From Tractidigestivibacter montrealensis (GTDB taxonomy: Bacteria; Actinomycetota; Coriobacteriia; Coriobacteriales; Atopobiaceae), in NCBI RefSeq assembly GCF_024741235.1, contig NZ_JANSKA010000001.1, forward strand, positions 665,598 through 729,597: DNA of 64,000 nt, given 5' to 3'. Under the pieces are notes generated by a model. It searched no databases and was not told the origin of the DNA. It saw only the letters and a list, made by a program, of their open reading frames with translations. This document shows, one piece after another, positions 37,150 to 47,363 of this stretch. Within the stretch, counting starts at the first letter, position 1, and each line of letters opens with the position of its first letter. Both the position numbers and the translations under genes were made by a program.

Positions 37150-37682
37150 TTCTGTGGGGCGTTGTCGCCGCCGTCGGTCACGTTGAAGTCATCCGGCGAG
37201 AGGCCTTCCACAAACTCGTGAAAGTCCCGCATCTCTTGGTCATGCTCTTGGTTCTCGATGGCGCCAAAGTCCGGCATGGCGGCGGTCCGAAGGACTGCTC
37301 TCTCGGCGAAGATCGGCACGTTGCAGCGAACTGCCAAAGCGATGGCATCGGACGGCCGGCAGTCGACGCGGACCTCGTGCCCACCGGCGTTGATGAGGTC
37401 AAGTTGTGCGTAGAACGTGGTCCCGGAGACGTCGGTTATCAGGACGCTGCGCAGATGAGAGCCAAGCGACTCAATCACAGACTTGAGCAGATCGTGCGTC
37501 ATGGGCCTTGCACTGGCATCGGGGTTGACGCCCATGCTGATAGCCGTGGCCTCCACGGAGCCAATGCGAATGGGGAGGTTGAGCGGCTCGTCCTCATTCT
37601 GCTGCGTGGGCTGAAGAACGATGAGGGAAGAGACCGGACCCCCGCCGATCACCACCGTCTTGATTTCCATTTCTATGAACAT
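37146..37682 (-). CDS. BFN-domain (bifunctional nuclease, DUF151) protein
   Basis: 178 residues from ATG 37682 (GGGGGTACC upstream). The BFN/DUF151 core is visible: LPIRIGSVEATAISM, RPMTHDLLKSVIESLG, VLITDVSGTTFYAQL and VDCRPSDAIALAVRCNVPIF. Members have been reported to have nuclease activity, but the physiological role is unclear. A negatively charged C-terminal tail (about 35 residues) follows the domain. An open frame upstream of 37682 has no ribosome site. It is convergent with gyrA. Confidence 0.88.
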   Translation of the reverse strand: MFIEMEIKTVVIGGGPVSSLIVLQPTQQNEDEPLNLPIRIGSVEATAISMGVNPDASARPMTHDLLKSVIESLGSHLRSVLITDVSGTTFYAQLDLINAGGHEVRVDCRPSDAIALAVRCNVPIFAERAVLRTAAMPDFGAIENQEHDQEMRDFHEFVEGLSPDDFNVTDGGDNAPQK

Positions 37683-38610
37683 GAGGTACCCCCTGTTGTG
37701 CTGTTGCCCGCCTATCCTACCCAAACTGCGGAAACATACAACGGTGGTCACGAAAACTGCTGCGTGACAAGACGGTGCCACAACACCTGCGACATCGTGC
37801 GTACCGGTGTCGCGGTGGCCGTTAGAACACGAGGTTGTTATTTTGCACCAGGCCGAGGTAGGCAGCGCGCGACGAAGATACTCCGGAGTGAGTTCGAGAT
37901 GCTGTTGCGCCGTCTAGTCATCGTCGCGCGCAGAGACCCCGTGACCCCCATGGGCTAGGTCCCTTTCGCCTGAAGTCTGGATTGGCGAGCATGAAGCTTA
38001 CGAGAAAGACGTTGTCCATCACAAAGTAGCGCTCCATGCTCTTGTTGTATCGTGTGATTCTCGAGGTGACCTTAGTCCTGTAGCCGTGGATGTCCCTGTT
38101 CACCTGGTGGTTCTGAGCTTGGAGAGGAGTCCGGTGGCTTCTTAGCGTTGAACTCACTACGAGGTCGACGGGCGGTGTGAGCAAGAAGCCGTAATGTTGC
38201 GTCCCCGCTTCTTGCAGGGGACATTCTGCAAGAAATTGCTCTATCGGACGGGATATTTCGCTCCTCTGCACAAAAAGGGGCTATCGAATGGCGCTGTTTG
38301 TCGAACTATATCAAATAGGTAACTAAGTTTTCAAAATCACGTATATAACTTTATAAATATACAGGACACTGGATATATAGTTTAATAGCTGATGATATAT
38401 CCAAAGATGGCCCGTCCGATAGAGCCTTTTTGTGCAGCAACTTCTAAAAACCCGTCCGATAGGGCATTTTTATGTTCCTTGAGTGGCAAGAACGCATTCC
38501 ATCAGGCGCTAAGGATTCCTCGCCGGTGTAGCTCTTTGCTGGTGAGGCTCCTCATCAGAGTCTTGATTTGAGTCCCAACAAGATTCTTCCAAATTTCTGC
38601 GATGCGCCTG
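37683..38610. other. long non-coding stretch between BFN gene and tRNA-Ile
   Basis: About 930 bases with no supported gene. A 117-codon minus-strand frame (37918-38271) has no recognisable product. The right half is unusually AT-rich (38290-38400) and bounded by inverted copies of a CCCGTCCGATAGAGC motif, annotated separately. The left half has normal composition. It could be a decayed mobile element or an uncharacterised RNA locus. Confidence 0.5.
38226..38474. repeat. inverted and direct copies of CCCGTCCGATAGAGC-type motif around AT-rich core
   Basis: Four related copies. 38226-38252 (minus) and 38411-38437 (plus) share CCCGTCCGATAGAGC exactly and then diverge toward TTGCAG/GTGCAG. 38266-38286 (minus) carries CGATAGCCCCTTTTTG then TGCAG. 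38451-38474 (plus) starts CCCGTCCGATAGGGC and ends ATTTTTATG. The outer inverted pair encloses about 160 bases, including an AT-rich core. The shape is that of a small non-autonomous element or its remains. Confidence 0.65.
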
Positions 38611-38639
38611 TTGACCTTGGGTAGGGTGGGGTGTAGTAT
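38611..38639 (+). promoter_or_regulatory. promoter of tRNA-Ile
   Basis: TTGACC and TAGTAT are separated by exactly 17 bases, ending 13 bases before the tRNA start. Confidence 0.75.
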
Positions 38640-38652
38640 TCCTTCTTGCGTT

Positions 38653-38729
38653 GGGCCTGTAGCTCAGTTGGTCAGAGCGTCCGGCTGATAACCGGGAGGT
38701 CACAAGTTCGAACCTTGTCAGGCCCACCA
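38653..38729 (+). tRNA. tRNA-Ile (GAT)
   Basis: 77 bases. The acceptor GGGCCTG pairs with CAGGCCC, the discriminator is A and CCA is encoded. The anticodon loop CTGATAA gives GAT. It is not inside an rRNA operon. Confidence 0.96.
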
Positions 38730-38743
38730 CCTTTTGACAATAG

Positions 38744-38784
38744 TCACCCCAGCGTTAGCCGAGTCGCCGCTGGGGTGATTATTT
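38744..38784 (+). terminator. hairpin between tRNA-Ile and tRNA-Ala
   Basis: TCACCCCAGCG and CGCTGGGGTGA form an 11-bp perfect stem followed by TTATTTAT. Confidence 0.75.
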
Positions 38785-38788
38785 ATAA

Positions 38789-38864
38789 GGGGACATAGCT
38801 CAGCTGGGAGAGCGCGGGCTTTGCAAGCCTGAGGTCGTGGGTTCGAACCCCATTGTCTCCACCA
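38789..38864 (+). tRNA. tRNA-Ala (TGC)
   Basis: 76 bases. The acceptor GGGGACA pairs with TGTCTCC, the discriminator is A and CCA is encoded. The anticodon loop TTTGCAA gives TGC. Confidence 0.96.
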
Positions 38865-38871
38865 CACGTTC

Positions 38872-38908
38872 GAGGACCCTGCGGTTGCTACCGTGGGGTC
38901 CTCTTTTT
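38872..38908 (+). terminator. terminator of tRNA-Ala
   Basis: GAGGACCC pairs with GGGTCCTC (inner GCGG/CCGT partial pairing), followed by TTTTT. Confidence 0.88.
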
Positions 38909-39120
38909 GTTACCAGCCGCGCTTGCCCTCTCCCTCTCCGGTGCCTCTCTTTCTTTAGCGGTATCTGAGAAACGTCCTTCTCGCCAACTGGGCAAACGTG
39001 ACCTCTGGTTCTCAAAAACCGCTAACGAACGGGAGGAAGGCGGGGGAGAGTCGTTCTGCCTTGCGGGTAGGAACAGCTACCATGTGTGTGTCAGAACAAC
39101 GCAGGCAACAGGGAGGCCTC

Positions 39121-39576
39121 ATGGGTGCTGAGAAGGACGGACAGGGAGTCTCGCCGGAGCTGGATGATCTCTCAAGCACCCTCATGGGCCAGGCGTTTGA
39201 CGTGCTTGCCGAGGGCGTGGAGCTGGACGTGATTCTCGCCGTCGAGGATGCCGCCGGCCATGTTGCCAGCTACACCTTTGCCGACGACGGCCCGGAGGAG
39301 TGCCTTGAGGGCGCCCGCAAGAAGGTGCGCAGCCTTGCGCACTCGCACGGCGACGCGGCGGCAAAGCTTGGCGACCCAGTGCGCTACGCCCTTGCCTACG
39401 AGGGCGCCGTTGCCGATGACCGCGGCGCCTACCAGGACGCGGTCCTTCTCGAGTTTGGCGAGCGCGGCCGTACGAGCTTCTCGGCCTTCTCGCTGGTTGA
39501 CGGTAAGGGTACGGGTGACAACTTTGCCTGGACGGACCCTGCCCCCGCAGGTGAGGTAGAGAATCTGCTGGAGTAG
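39121..39576 (+). CDS. hypothetical acidic protein
   Basis: 151 residues from ATG 39121, chosen because GGGAGG lies 5 bases upstream; the longer open frame has no ribosome site. I do not recognise the family. The sequence is Ala/Asp/Glu-rich with alternating short strands (VELDVILAVEDAAGHVASYTF and YQDAVLLEFGERG) and one helix (ECLEGARKKVRSLAHSHG), suggesting a small alpha/beta cytosolic fold. No signal peptide, membrane segment or cysteine is present. It is a single gene, convergent with the large CotH surface protein 23 bases downstream. Confidence 0.7.
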   Translation: MGAEKDGQGVSPELDDLSSTLMGQAFDVLAEGVELDVILAVEDAAGHVASYTFADDGPEECLEGARKKVRSLAHSHGDAAAKLGDPVRYALAYEGAVADDRGAYQDAVLLEFGERGRTSFSAFSLVDGKGTGDNFAWTDPAPAGEVENLLE

Positions 39577-39599
39577 GGCCCGCCGACAGAAGTCCCCTA

Positions 39600-42473
39600 C
39601 TAGATCGCCAAGCGGTCCTCGTAGAAGCCGTACGTCATGTAGTGCTGGTAGTACGAGGCCCAGTTGACGCCAAAAGCCGCGGCGAGGTCCGCGTAGCGCG
39701 CCTTGTACGTGGCGGGGTCAAAGTTGAGCGACGCCCTCACCCCGCGGGGCATGTCGTTCTGGACAAAGTAAGCGAGAACAGCGTCTGAGTCGGTGCCAAC
39801 CACGGCCGTGACCTCGGGGTGATTCTCAACGTAGTAGTTGTAGTCGTAGACCAGGCCGTAGTCGGTTCCGTCGTAGTTGGACGTGTGCTTCTCGGCCTTC
39901 TCCGCGTTGGCAAAGTACCGGTTGAACCACTCGGTTCTCCAGGTGAGCCAGTTGACCATGTACTGGTAGTTCTCCTCGTAGGTCGAGTAGGGCGCAAACT
40001 CGTTGCCAAAGTGGCTGATGCCAAAGATTGCCTGGTTGGCAGCCTGCGAGGCAGAGATTTGGTTGCGGTAGTAGGCGAGCGAGTGGAGGTAGCCGTTGCT
40101 GCCAACCGCATTGGTGCCGCCGAGAACCACGTTGGTCATGAGCTGGCTCAGTTCCTGCTTCCAGATCTCCTGTGCGCGCTTCCAGATGGAGGGAATGCTG
40201 CACAGGTAGTCACTACCGGGGACGCTGTAGCCGGAGTACTTCTTGAAGTTGGCTCCGCCGTCATCGTTCCTTACACCCATCGAGCCGTCGAAGTCCCACA
40301 GCGGCTCGGCGTAGATGACGTTGCTGTCCTTGTCTTTGTAGAAGTAGGTCGAGGTGAAGAAGAAGTCGACGTTCTTGGTGAACTCGCTCACGAGGTAGCT
40401 CTTGGAAAGGCTGTCGAGGTCGAAGCTCGCCTTGTCGGTGAGGTTGAACTGGCTGTTCTCCATGGCGTCGATGGCGGTCTGGAACTGCTCGGCAATGTAG
40501 AGAATTTGATTCTTCGAGACGACCTCGGGGCTCTTGACCACAAAGATGCCGATGCTCGTGTTGAACCAGCACTTCTCCTTGCGGTAGTAGGCGCCGTCCT
40601 TCTCCACCAGGTAGCCGCCAGTGATGTTATCGGGAACCTTCACGCCCACGGCGTACTGGTAGGTGTACGTATTGCCGTTGTGGGTGTAGGTGGCCTGTGC
40701 GGTCTCGGCAGTGCTCAGGTCCGTGCCCTTGTTTGCCTTCTCGACGTCGTCTTCGAGGTTGTGGATGTCGATACGACCGTCCTTAATCTCGACCTTCTCG
40801 CAGAGGTAGTAGCTGCCGCGATACTCGCCGTCGTAGTAGAGGTCAACCGGCGTGCCCTCAGTGCCAACCATGCCCAGCTCAAGGCCCATATCATAGGCAA
40901 CGGTGTCGTGGAGCAGCGTGGGGTCATTCTCGTTGGCGAGAAGGACCCACTTCTTGTTGACGTTGTCCTTGTTGCCGGTCTGGAGCAGATCCGTCTTCTT
41001 GTTGAGCGAGATCTGGTAGGGCTTCTTCACGCCAAGGCCCCAGGTGTTGTTGCCGCGGCCCTTGATAGTGGAGTGCTTTTCACCGTCCTTGTTGTAGACG
41101 AGCGAGCCATCGCTGGCGACCATCGTGATGTTGACGTTAGCCTTGGCGCTGTGATTGGGGCTCGCCTCGACCCAGGCGCGGTCCTGGCTGGGGTCGACGC
41201 TCGTGACAAAGATGGTGCCCACGTTGCCGGACTTGAGAATCACCAGCGGGTGAGTGCCGAGGCTGGTCGAGTAGTTGATGGTGGAGCCAAGGGCGCTGGA
41301 GAGGTCGACGGCGCTTCCGGCAGCTGCGACGGAAACGGTGCCCGCGGGGAGGCCGAGCTGCGCGTCAACTGCGGAGCCATTGCCCGAGAAGCTCAGCTTC
41401 ACACTGCTGGCATTGGCGTAGGAGGGGAGGACAACGTACGTGACCCCACCCTTATTGGTGGAGACGGTGCTCTCGGTGGAGCCGGCCCCATCGCCGAAGG
41501 AGGCGGTAATGGTGCAGGAGGTGCTGTCAACGGCATACCAGCCAATGCCCTCCCGGCTCCATCCAATGGTGCCAAGGTACTGGTACTCGTCCTTGCTGAG
41601 CGTGTAGTGGTGCGTGCCAATGGTCACGTAGGGGTTGAAGAGACGGTAGACGGCAAGCCCCTCGTTGTCCGAAGAGTAGAAGCCGATGCCCTCCTGGCTC
41701 CAGCCAAGGGCGCCGAGCTGGTTGTACTCGTCTTTGCTCGTGGTGTAGTGGTGGTCGCCCGAGTAGGGGTTGTAGAGACGGTAGACGGGCGTGCTGGAGC
41801 TCTGGGGTGCCTCCCAGCCAAGGCCCTCGTCGGTCCAACCAAGCGCCACGTTAGTCCTGACCTCATCGATGCTGGAAGTGAAGAGGTGCTCGCCGGACCA
41901 CTGGTTGTAGATGCGATACATCTTGACGGGCGGCTCGTTGGCGGTTGCAGCGGTGGTCGCTGCTGTCGTGGCGGCTGTAGTCGCGAACTCTTCGCTGGTT
42001 GCTGCCACGCTGGTCTCCGCGGGGGCCTCCGTCGCCACTGCGCCTGTGCTGGTGGCGCTGGGCTCGGTGACCGTGCTGGCGGTGGCATCTGCGTTGGTGC
42101 CGGTTGCGGCGCTCTCCTCGGGCTTCTCGCCCGTCTTCTCGCCCGTCTGGGCAGTTGTCTGCTGGGGCTCCTGCTCCTGTGCGGCGGGCTCCTGCGGCTG
42201 GGACTCAGGCTCCTGCTGCTGGGACTCCTCGGGAGCAACCGCATCCTGTGGCTTGGGCTCCGTCACGGTTGCGTCCGCGGTGGACGTGGGGTTCTCGGTA
42301 GTGGCGGCCTTCTCGGCGGCAGGCTCTTTCTGGGCGTGCGTCGCGACTGCTGCGGATTCCACTGCTGGCGCCTGTACCTGCGGCTCGTCTGCCAGAGCGC
42401 AGACGGGGAAGAGGCCAAGGGTTGCCGCAAGGGCAATCGCCGATGCCCGCTGTGTCAATCGAGGGGAGAGCAT
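39600..42473 (-). CDS. secreted CotH-type surface protein with lectin-like repeats
   Basis: 957 residues from ATG 42473 (AAAGGT upstream; a GTG three codons earlier overlaps that site). A signal peptide (MLSPRLTQ...ALA) is followed by a Gln/Glu/Pro/Thr/Ala-rich stalk to about residue 180. Three tandem repeats come next, each with YRxxNxxSGxHxYTxxxxE and LGWxxEGIGxY, the DUF5648-type beta-trefoil-like module. A CotH-like domain then carries NTWGLGVKKPYQISLNKKTD, WVLLANENDPTLLHD, GTEGTPVDLYYDGEYRGSYYL and PLWDFDGSMG. CotH proteins include atypical kinases. The last 90 residues form a YNYYVENHPEV/YKARYADLAAAFG module common in surface proteins of this class. No sorting signal is visible, so it may be secreted or held non-covalently. 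Confidence 0.85.
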   Translation of the reverse strand: MLSPRLTQRASAIALAATLGLFPVCALADEPQVQAPAVESAAVATHAQKEPAAEKAATTENPTSTADATVTEPKPQDAVAPEESQQQEPESQPQEPAAQEQEPQQTTAQTGEKTGEKPEESAATGTNADATASTVTEPSATSTGAVATEAPAETSVAATSEEFATTAATTAATTAATANEPPVKMYRIYNQWSGEHLFTSSIDEVRTNVALGWTDEGLGWEAPQSSSTPVYRLYNPYSGDHHYTTSKDEYNQLGALGWSQEGIGFYSSDNEGLAVYRLFNPYVTIGTHHYTLSKDEYQYLGTIGWSREGIGWYAVDSTSCTITASFGDGAGSTESTVSTNKGGVTYVVLPSYANASSVKLSFSGNGSAVDAQLGLPAGTVSVAAAGSAVDLSSALGSTINYSTSLGTHPLVILKSGNVGTIFVTSVDPSQDRAWVEASPNHSAKANVNITMVASDGSLVYNKDGEKHSTIKGRGNNTWGLGVKKPYQISLNKKTDLLQTGNKDNVNKKWVLLANENDPTLLHDTVAYDMGLELGMVGTEGTPVDLYYDGEYRGSYYLCEKVEIKDGRIDIHNLEDDVEKANKGTDLSTAETAQATYTHNGNTYTYQYAVGVKVPDNITGGYLVEKDGAYYRKEKCWFNTSIGIFVVKSPEVVSKNQILYIAEQFQTAIDAMENSQFNLTDKASFDLDSLSKSYLVSEFTKNVDFFFTSTYFYKDKDSNVIYAEPLWDFDGSMGVRNDDGGANFKKYSGYSVPGSDYLCSIPSIWKRAQEIWKQELSQLMTNVVLGGTNAVGSNGYLHSLAYYRNQISASQAANQAIFGISHFGNEFAPYSTYEENYQYMVNWLTWRTEWFNRYFANAEKAEKHTSNYDGTDYGLVYDYNYYVENHPEVTAVVGTDSDAVLAYFVQNDMPRGVRASLNFDPATYKARYADLAAAFGVNWASYYQHYMTYGFYEDRLAI

Positions 42474-42676
42474 TACTTGCACCTTTCATTCAAATAGTTG
42501 GAGAAAAGCCAGCACGGGGCATATTGTAGTCTCGGGACGCAGGTTTGGCGTACCATGTAGCAGTTTGCGTGGAACGATGCCACGTGGGGCTCAAGTGCCC
42601 TTGCGCTGGTATAAAGTTGCCGCGAAATCCATTTGCGTTGGCGTATGTACGCTGGCAAGCTAGACGAGAGGTACCC

Positions 42677-44515
<1,839 letters not shown>

Positions 44516-44547
44516 GCCAGTCTGTCACAAGCTTGCAAAAGCAACGA

Positions 44548-44580
44548 GGGCGTCGCGGGAGAACCCGTGACGTCCTTCTC
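44548..44580 (+). terminator. typA: typA terminator
   Basis: GGGCGTCGCGGG pairs with CCCGTGACGTCC (two wobble pairs), loop AGAA, followed by TTCTCTGT. Confidence 0.65.
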
Positions 44581-44596
44581 TGTACGTTGCCTGCGT

Positions 44597-45355
44597 TTAG
44601 CCGTTGCGGCGCCGAGCAGAGCTGCGGCTCCTTCTCGTTGAGCTCTTGGTTCTCGAGACGCGGCAGGTGATCTTGCGAACCCCGCCGGCCACGCGCGGGG
44701 CAAGGTTCACGTCGTTGGGCGAGATCACGTTGTAGTGAAGCGACCAGCGCCTGAGGCCCACGGTCATTGCGACGCACAGGAAGGCCGCCCAGGGCTTCCC
44801 AAGCCAGAAGACCATGACCGTCACATAGTAGACGGTCGAGCCAGCCAGGGCGCACAGCGCATAGTAGTTGCTCGGCTTGAAGATGCGGGGAATATCACCG
44901 AGAAAGACGTCGCGCAGCATGCCGCCGCCCACGCCGGTCAAGGTGCCCATGAGGATTGCCGAGAACGGCAGGAGCCCATAGACGATGGCCTTGTCAGTTC
45001 CCATGAGCGCAAAGAGCCCCACAGAGACGATGTCGACCCACTCAATGAGGTTGGAGAACCTATCGAAGAGGCTTGGGAACAGGAAGGCAAAGATGCCCAT
45101 GCCAGCGGCGGCTGGTATGGCGTAGGGGGAGGAGAGCATGTAGACCGAGTCCACCTGCATGGTGACGTCACGGATAAGCCCGCCACCCAGGCCGCAGAGC
45201 ATCGCGAGGCCCACAAAGCCCACAAGGTCGAGCTTGCGCTCACGGGCAACCAGGACGCCGGAGACCGCACCGACCATAAGTGCCGCCAGGTCGAGCCAGG
45301 CGGGAAGAGATACGGCCGCCATCTCGGGGCCAAACTTTGAGAAAAGCTCCGGCAT
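44597..45355 (-). CDS. TRIC-like cation channel, UPF0126/YadS family
   Basis: 252 residues from ATG 45355 (GGGAGG upstream). It has seven likely membrane segments arranged as two related halves, each with a glycine-rich GGGLIRDV or GGGMLRDV motif, the hallmark of the UPF0126/TRIC family. Prokaryotic TRIC proteins form trimeric monovalent-cation channels; related proteins have been linked to glycine transport. The last 40 residues are strongly basic and Ser/Arg-rich. An open frame continues upstream through the tRNA-Ser promoter region and the tRNA itself and is not coding there. Confidence 0.87.
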   Translation of the reverse strand: MPELFSKFGPEMAAVSLPAWLDLAALMVGAVSGVLVARERKLDLVGFVGLAMLCGLGGGLIRDVTMQVDSVYMLSSPYAIPAAAGMGIFAFLFPSLFDRFSNLIEWVDIVSVGLFALMGTDKAIVYGLLPFSAILMGTLTGVGGGMLRDVFLGDIPRIFKPSNYYALCALAGSTVYYVTVMVFWLGKPWAAFLCVAMTVGLRRWSLHYNVISPNDVNLAPRVAGGVRKITCRVSRTKSSTRRSRSSARRRNG

Positions 45356-45486
45356 CCGGCCTCCCTGGGGTTGGACAGGTGTATATTTTCTCGCACATTG
45401 ACGCGCACGGGCAAGAAGAACCGGTGGAGAGAAAAACAACTTCCCCTTACCGGCAAACTTACGATATACTAGCCGTCGCGGTTCCT

Positions 45487-45577
45487 GGAGAGTTGTCCGA
45501 GTGGCCGAAGGAGCACGATTGGAAATCGTGTATACGCCTAAAGCGTATCCTGGGTTCAAATCCCAGACTCTCCGCCA
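45487..45577 (+). tRNA. tRNA-Ser (GGA)
   Basis: 91 bases with a long variable arm (TATACGCC...GGCGTATC-type pairing TACGC/GCGTA). The acceptor GGAGAGT pairs with ACTCTCC, the discriminator is G and CCA is encoded. The anticodon loop TTGGAAA gives GGA. Confidence 0.95.
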
Positions 45578-45585
45578 GTAAATCC

Positions 45586-45614
45586 AGCGGCGTCCCACTG
45601 GGGGCGCCGCTTTT
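45586..45614 (+). terminator. hairpin between the two tRNA-Ser genes
   Basis: AGCGGCG pairs with CGCCGCT, with partial inner pairing, and is followed by TTTTC. Confidence 0.7.
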
Positions 45615-45622
45615 CACCCCAC

Positions 45623-45712
45623 GGAGGGGTGGCAGAGTGGTTGAATGCGGCGGTCTCGAAAACCGTTTACCCCTTCGGGGGTACGAGGGTTCGAATCCCT
45701 CCCCCTCCGCCA
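45623..45712 (+). tRNA. tRNA-Ser (CGA)
   Basis: 90 bases with a long variable arm (TACCCCTTCGGGGGTA). The acceptor GGAGGGG pairs with CCCCTCC, the discriminator is G and CCA is encoded. The anticodon loop CTCGAAA gives CGA. Confidence 0.95.
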
Positions 45713-45722
45713 TTTGAAAGTC

Positions 45723-45755
45723 AGGGCAGATGCCATTGGGCGTCTGCCCTTTTTG
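45723..45755 (+). terminator. terminator of tRNA-Ser (CGA)
   Basis: AGGGCAGA pairs with TCTGCCCT, followed by TTTTT. Confidence 0.85.
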
Positions 45756-46138
45756 TTGCCGTGCCGCGTCGGTGTGGCGGGTCCTGCCGTGGACTTGTGG
45801 AGGAACCGTGGAGGTTCGAAGTCCCGTTACCAGATTCTGCAAACCGCATTGGCTGTGTCTGCCGCCCCCAGGGGCGCGCGTGACAGCTACGTGCCCGCGC
45901 GCTGCTCGCCCAGCGCCAAATTAGTGTCAGGAGCGAGCCGTACCCTTGGTGCACGGAGAAGGAGACGCGGCGGTTGGAGATGCGCGCGCAGGCAGAATGG
46001 TTATGGATTTGGATACACATTCGCAGGCCATGGGTGGTCGTACCTGCAAGTGCTGTGATACGATACCAAATCGCATGCTTCCTGCCCTGGGCGCAAACCT
46101 TCACGACCTAGGGCCATCAGCCCAGAGGAGGTGACACC
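45756..46138 (+). promoter_or_regulatory. rpsF upstream region
   Basis: About 380 bases without a supported gene. It should hold the rpsF operon promoter and perhaps an S6:S18 autoregulatory leader. GGGCCATCAGCCC just before GAGGAGGTGA could form a small hairpin near the ribosome site, but I could not identify a convincing copy of the known S6:S18 motif. Confidence 0.35.
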
Positions 46139-46432
46139 ATGAAGGCTTATGAACTGCTGTTCTTTGTCGATCCCACCAGCAACGAGGAGACTCGCGCGGG
46201 CGTCATGAAGCGCATCGAGGTCGCTATCACCACTGACGGCGGCGCCGTTGACTCCGTCGAGGACTGGGGCAAGCGCAAGCTCGCCTACGAGATCGACCAC
46301 CTCACCGAGGGTGACTACACCCTCATCAACTTCCACGCAGATCCTTCCCAGATTGCAGAGCTCGACCGAGTCCTGCGCATCAGCGATGCCGTCAAGCGCC
46401 ACATGATCGTGGCCCGTACGGACAAGGACTAG
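46139..46432 (+). CDS. rpsF: 30S ribosomal protein S6
   Basis: 97 residues with the typical YELLFFVDP start, LAYEIDHLTEGDYTLINF and LDRVLRISDAVKRHMIVAR. ATG 46139 follows GAGGAGGTGAC. S6 pairs with S18 on the 30S platform. It is the first gene of the rpsF-ssb-rpsR cluster that continues to DUF2232 and rplI. Confidence 0.97.
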   Translation: MKAYELLFFVDPTSNEETRAGVMKRIEVAITTDGGAVDSVEDWGKRKLAYEIDHLTEGDYTLINFHADPSQIAELDRVLRISDAVKRHMIVARTDKD

Positions 46433-46479
46433 TCAGCGGAAGGCGGGCCATGCGCCCGCAGAGAGAGGTAGTGAGCAAC

Positions 46480-47007
46480 GTGAGCATTAACAGGGTGAAC
46501 ATCTCGGGCAACCTCACCAGGGACCCGGAGCTTCGTTCCACCGGCGGCGGCACCCAGGTTCTCTCCTTTGGTGTCGCGGTCAACGACCGTCGTCGCAACC
46601 AGCAGACTGGCGAGTGGGAGGACGTGCCCAACTTCGTCGACTGCGTTGTGTTCGGCGCACGCGCCGAACCGCTCTCGCGCTACCTCAGCAAGGGCTCCAA
46701 GGTCGCTATCGAGGGCAAGCTTCGCTATAGCTCCTGGGAGTCCAAGGAAGGTCAGCGCCGCAGCAAGCTCGAGGTCGTTGTGGACGAGGTCGAGTTCCTC
46801 TCGTCCAGGAACCAGGGCTCCGCACCGCAGCAGGCAGCTCCCGCGCCGCAGTACAACGCGCCGCAGCAGCCCTATGCGGCAGCGCCGCAGCAGGCCGCAC
46901 CCGCGCAGTACCCCGCACAGCCGGGCTACTCCGCGCCCGCACCTGCCGTGCCGCCCGTCTCCACGCCCCCTGCGGCAGACGTCTACGACGAGGACATTCC
47001 GTTCTAG
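46480..47007 (+). CDS. ssb: single-stranded DNA-binding protein
   Basis: 175 residues from GTG 46480, which gives the usual SINRVNISGNLTRDPELR start. A second GTG at 46471 is also possible and lies very close to the GAGAGG ribosome site. The OB-fold (about 110 residues, with FVDCVVFGARAEPLSRYLSKGSKV and LEVVVDEVEFL) is followed by a Gln/Pro/Ala-rich disordered linker and the acidic interaction tip DEDIPF, which recruits repair and replication proteins. Confidence 0.96.
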   Translation: MSINRVNISGNLTRDPELRSTGGGTQVLSFGVAVNDRRRNQQTGEWEDVPNFVDCVVFGARAEPLSRYLSKGSKVAIEGKLRYSSWESKEGQRRSKLEVVVDEVEFLSSRNQGSAPQQAAPAPQYNAPQQPYAAAPQQAAPAQYPAQPGYSAPAPAVPPVSTPPAADVYDEDIPF

Positions 47008-47054
47008 TAACAGCGAGGCGGCCCTAGGGCCGCCGTTAGAAAGGCAAACCAGAC

Positions 47055-47333
47055 ATGGCTCAGCAGCAGAAAAAGCAAGAGTTTCAGCGCCAGCCGCGTC
47101 GCAAGTACTGCCAGTTCTGCAAGGAGGAGACCGAGTACATCGACTACAAGGATGTGCAGCTCCTCCGCAAGTTCATGACCGACCGTGGCAAGATCAAGCC
47201 TCGTCGCGTCACTGGCGCCTGCACGCAGCACCAGCACGATATCGCGGTTGCCATCAAGCGCGCCCGCGTTATGGCGCTCCTGCCCTACACCGTCCCCGTG
47301 GTCTCCAGCCGCGGCGGCCGCAACCGCGGCTAG
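47055..47333 (+). CDS. rpsR: 30S ribosomal protein S18
   Basis: 92 residues. [19 protein letters not shown] keeps the paired cysteines of the zinc-binding (C+) form, and [18 protein letters not shown] is the S18 core. It is third in the rpsF-ssb-rpsR cluster. Confidence 0.97.
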   Translation: MAQQQKKQEFQRQPRRKYCQFCKEETEYIDYKDVQLLRKFMTDRGKIKPRRVTGACTQHQHDIAVAIKRARVMALLPYTVPVVSSRGGRNRG

Positions 47334-47363
47334 GTGCGGGGTTCGAGAAAGAACCACTAGGTC

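Noticed and set aside
37918..38271. A 117-codon minus-strand frame
   Set aside because: No recognisable family, no clear ribosome site, and its first codons lie in the repeat-rich segment. It could be a gene remnant but I cannot support it.
39819..42497. An 892-codon antisense frame over the CotH-type gene
   Set aside because: Its Val/Leu/Gly/Ala-rich product is typical of an antisense reading of this coding sequence. The sense strand has a signal peptide and known motifs.
44597..45598. Longer 333-codon form of the TRIC-like gene
   Set aside because: The extra 81 codons run through tRNA-Ser(GGA); the ATG at 45355 has GGGAGG upstream and starts at the family N-terminus.
45756..46138. Small gene upstream of rpsF
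   Set aside because: Short open frames here overlap one another in several phases and lack ribosome sites; the region fits a promoter and leader better.
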